Origin: Phoronis australis
Lineage: Eukaryota > Phoronida > Phoronidae
Direction: 5' to 3'
DNA: 64,000 bases
Assembly: GCA_002633005.1 (NCBI GenBank)
Contig: NMRA01000004.1
Coordinates: 503,846 to 567,845 of the forward strand
Positions 62,131-64,000 of the stretch are shown here, one piece after another. The notes under the pieces were generated by a model that made no database searches, was not told the DNA's origin, and saw only the letters and a list, made by a program, of their open reading frames with translations. The stretch's first letter is position 1. Every line of letters starts with the position of its first letter. The translations under genes and the position numbers were made by a program.

Positions 62131-63236
62131 TTTAGAAGTGAACAAGTAACTTTCATGTCGTAATAAGCACAGAAATTAGACCTAGTTTGAATAAGGATCA
62201 AGTTGAGACCCAATTTCGCAATTGTTAATTGAACAAAATCAAAACTTGGTTTTTGACAAAAAGCACTGGTTCAGTGCCGATTTTAGTTGCCTGGAACGCT
62301 CCAATAAAAACTCACGTAGATATAGCTGAGTGATCAAATCTGTTAAAAGTGTCAAGGCTTTGAAGCATATAAGTATGGACGGTAATTTTCAGTAATTAAA
62401 TCTTGAAACTTATCACTAAACTCTCATCTTGCCTGTAGCACTTTCTGATATAGTACTTGATATTGTCTCTACATGAAAAGTAGGCAAGGCAATTGTGGAT
62501 GCCAAAGGAGGATAGACAATTATTCTTCAATAAGAATTTTATCCGATCTACTTTTTGATAAAGTTAAAGTAATACTTTAAGCAAAGGAAACATACCGCTG
62601 TTTGTCATTTGGCTGCTTGATGACGGGGGGTGGGTGGAATTGGTGGTGACCGAGTAGAGAGAAGGTTTTCCTCTCACCCTTCTGCCTTCTGAGAAGGCAT
62701 GGGCTTTTTTTACCCTCAGGTGAGTGAGGGAGCCTGGTCTTAAAATGAAGATGAATTCTTGGCTGATTGGATTAATTGTGAAAACTCTAGATCAAACCCG
62801 TTTTGTGAGATGGTGATTCATAACCCTCCATTGATTATCGTTTATAGAAAGGCGCATTTTTAAGGAAGTCTCCACAGGCTCTTGTAGATCTCTGTCAGAT
62901 TTAAAATGCAATTTCAAGACACAGCTCTTTAAAATCAAAACAATGCTGTCTCCCTATCCAAATCCCAACCAGTCTCTCATGATCTTAAACAGGCCACAGT
63001 ACATCACAATGAGTAATCATAAATTGTGACAATCGTGCTCACAGTACGGGTGACACATGAATTTTTTGTTGTTGCTAGTAACAAATAAATGTTTTAGCAT
63101 TTGTAAGGTCTATATCCTAGCTACCATTATGTTTTGAAATTATGTGCCTTTACGACAATGTTAGTGCCTTTTGAAAACGAAGAAGTGAATTTTGTTGATC
63201 ATTTTTGCCTGACATTGGTGACATACCAAAAAGACA

Positions 63237-63519
63237 ACTATTATTAAAATCTCTTGGTCTATTTACACCGACTTCTAGTCTATATACACTGTCACGACGT
63301 TTCGGTCTTTCTCTTCTCCGGCCATCATCAGGTGTTCCCGCGTTCTTAGAAGAACGAGCATGGATATGTGGTACACTCATGGTGTGATTTTTTGTGCTCG
63401 TTCTTCTAAGAACGCGAGAACACCTGATGATGGCCAGAGAAAAGACCGACTAAAACGTCGTGACAGTGTATATAGACTAGAGGTCGGTGTAAATAGACCA
63501 AGAGGTTTTAATAATAGTT
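63237..63519. repeat. Large palindrome, 124-bp arms, 34-bp centre
   Basis: 63237-63360 and 63395-63519 are inverted copies with scattered differences. Read outward from the centre, both arms keep the same open frame (SSKNARTPDDG, KRRDSVYRLEVGVNRPR). Each arm contains CTGATGATGGCC followed about 20 bp later by GAAACG (left) or TAAAACG (right), resembling a degenerate hammerhead core such as Penelope-like retroelements carry. It lies in the TTYH intron. Confidence 0.55.
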
Positions 63520-63689
63520 TTAATACGCCACCACCGCAGAGCGGTTTTAGGAAGTCATACCAAACAGAGTTGATGAATAATAGTATCTGGGGTTAAAAGC
63601 TGGATTTCACGCTTTAAATATTTGTATAAGTTCTGTTTATGTTATCACGTGTAATAGCTGGTAGGTGTGGGGTAGTTTTGTTTCTGTTT

Positions 63690-63990
63690 CTGTAGTGGCG
63701 TCAGAGGGTAAGCACCGGGTTAGTCTCTGGCCCTCCTCCTTCCAATATCGCACGCAATGTAAATTTGGAGATGCAACCAAGTTCATGCTGGTTACACACT
63801 CTTCGATCTTTTCCTCTGATACGAGTTTTTGCTGCATCTCCGTATTGCCATCCTCGCTTTATGAGGCGCTTTGTTGCCCATATCTCCTGCTGTTGTACAA
63901 TCTCGGCATCTGTAAGCGATTCACGCACTCTGGAGATTACATCTGCTGGTGTGAGGAGCAGGTCGGTAGTTTTGTTGTTGAGGTAACTTC
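63690..63990 (-). other. Unrecognised coding-like fragment
   Basis: Minus-strand frames around 63701-63928 give VRESLTDAEIVQQQEIWATK and WQYGDAAKTRIRGKD, with a plausible continuation in another frame. The composition is protein-like, but I recognise no family and the frame shifts. It may be a decayed mobile-element gene next to the palindrome. Confidence 0.25.
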
Positions 63991-64000
63991 TGTGCTATCC

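Overview
This window is a piece of an invertebrate animal (metazoan) nuclear genome. The genes have many short exons with GT-AG introns, are AT-rich outside exons, sit among SINE, MITE, foldback and LINE fragments, and encode animal-specific proteins (CP110, ANKRD40, a p38 MAP2K, tweety). The U2AF2 protein has a short fly-like N-terminus rather than the longer human one, so a vertebrate is unlikely. About 1% differences between two unmerged copies of one intron segment point to a heterozygous, perhaps marine, animal. I cannot name the species.

Six protein-coding genes were rebuilt exon by exon from splice sites, reading phase and remembered family sequences. They are CCP110 (minus, <594-9930, 3' end missing), RSL1D1 (plus, <13802-19429, first exon not found), ANKRD40 (minus, 20337-28221, complete), U2AF2 (plus, 28589-39782, complete), a MAP2K3/MAP2K6-type kinase (minus, 43542-60537, complete) and the first coding exon of a tweety (TTYH) gene (plus, 61212-61340). 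The strands alternate strictly (- + - + - +), so every neighbouring pair is head-to-head or tail-to-tail. ANKRD40/U2AF2 and MAP2K/TTYH have start codons only 367 and 674 bp apart and probably share bidirectional promoters. The genes belong to ordinary housekeeping pathways (centriole capping, nucleolar function, 3' splice-site recognition, stress MAPK signalling, membrane channel-like protein) and do not form one pathway.

By region: 1-9.9 kb CCP110, including an assembly join at the single N at 536 that makes one exon appear twice; 9.9-13.8 kb intergenic or 5' region with a 649-N gap and nested inverted-repeat elements; 13.8-19.4 kb RSL1D1; 20.3-28.2 kb ANKRD40, whose introns hold a Harbinger-like element carrying L1-type ORF1 sequence and a nested SINE/foldback cluster; 28.6-39.8 kb U2AF2, with a second single-N assembly join at 30638 flanked by a 945-bp duplicate; 39.8-43.5 kb tail-to-tail intergenic and 3'UTR sequence; 43.5-60.5 kb MAP2K, with a 1.7-kb TIR transposon in intron 2; 61.2-64 kb TTYH exon 1 and part of its intron, with a large palindrome.

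No wholly new system is evident. The most interesting signals are the nested transposon cluster at 25.0-28.1 kb, the TIR element containing LINE ORF1 sequence at 21.9-23.2 kb, the palindrome with protein-coding-like arms and a hammerhead-like core at 63.2-63.5 kb, and the two single-N joins that imitate segmental duplications.
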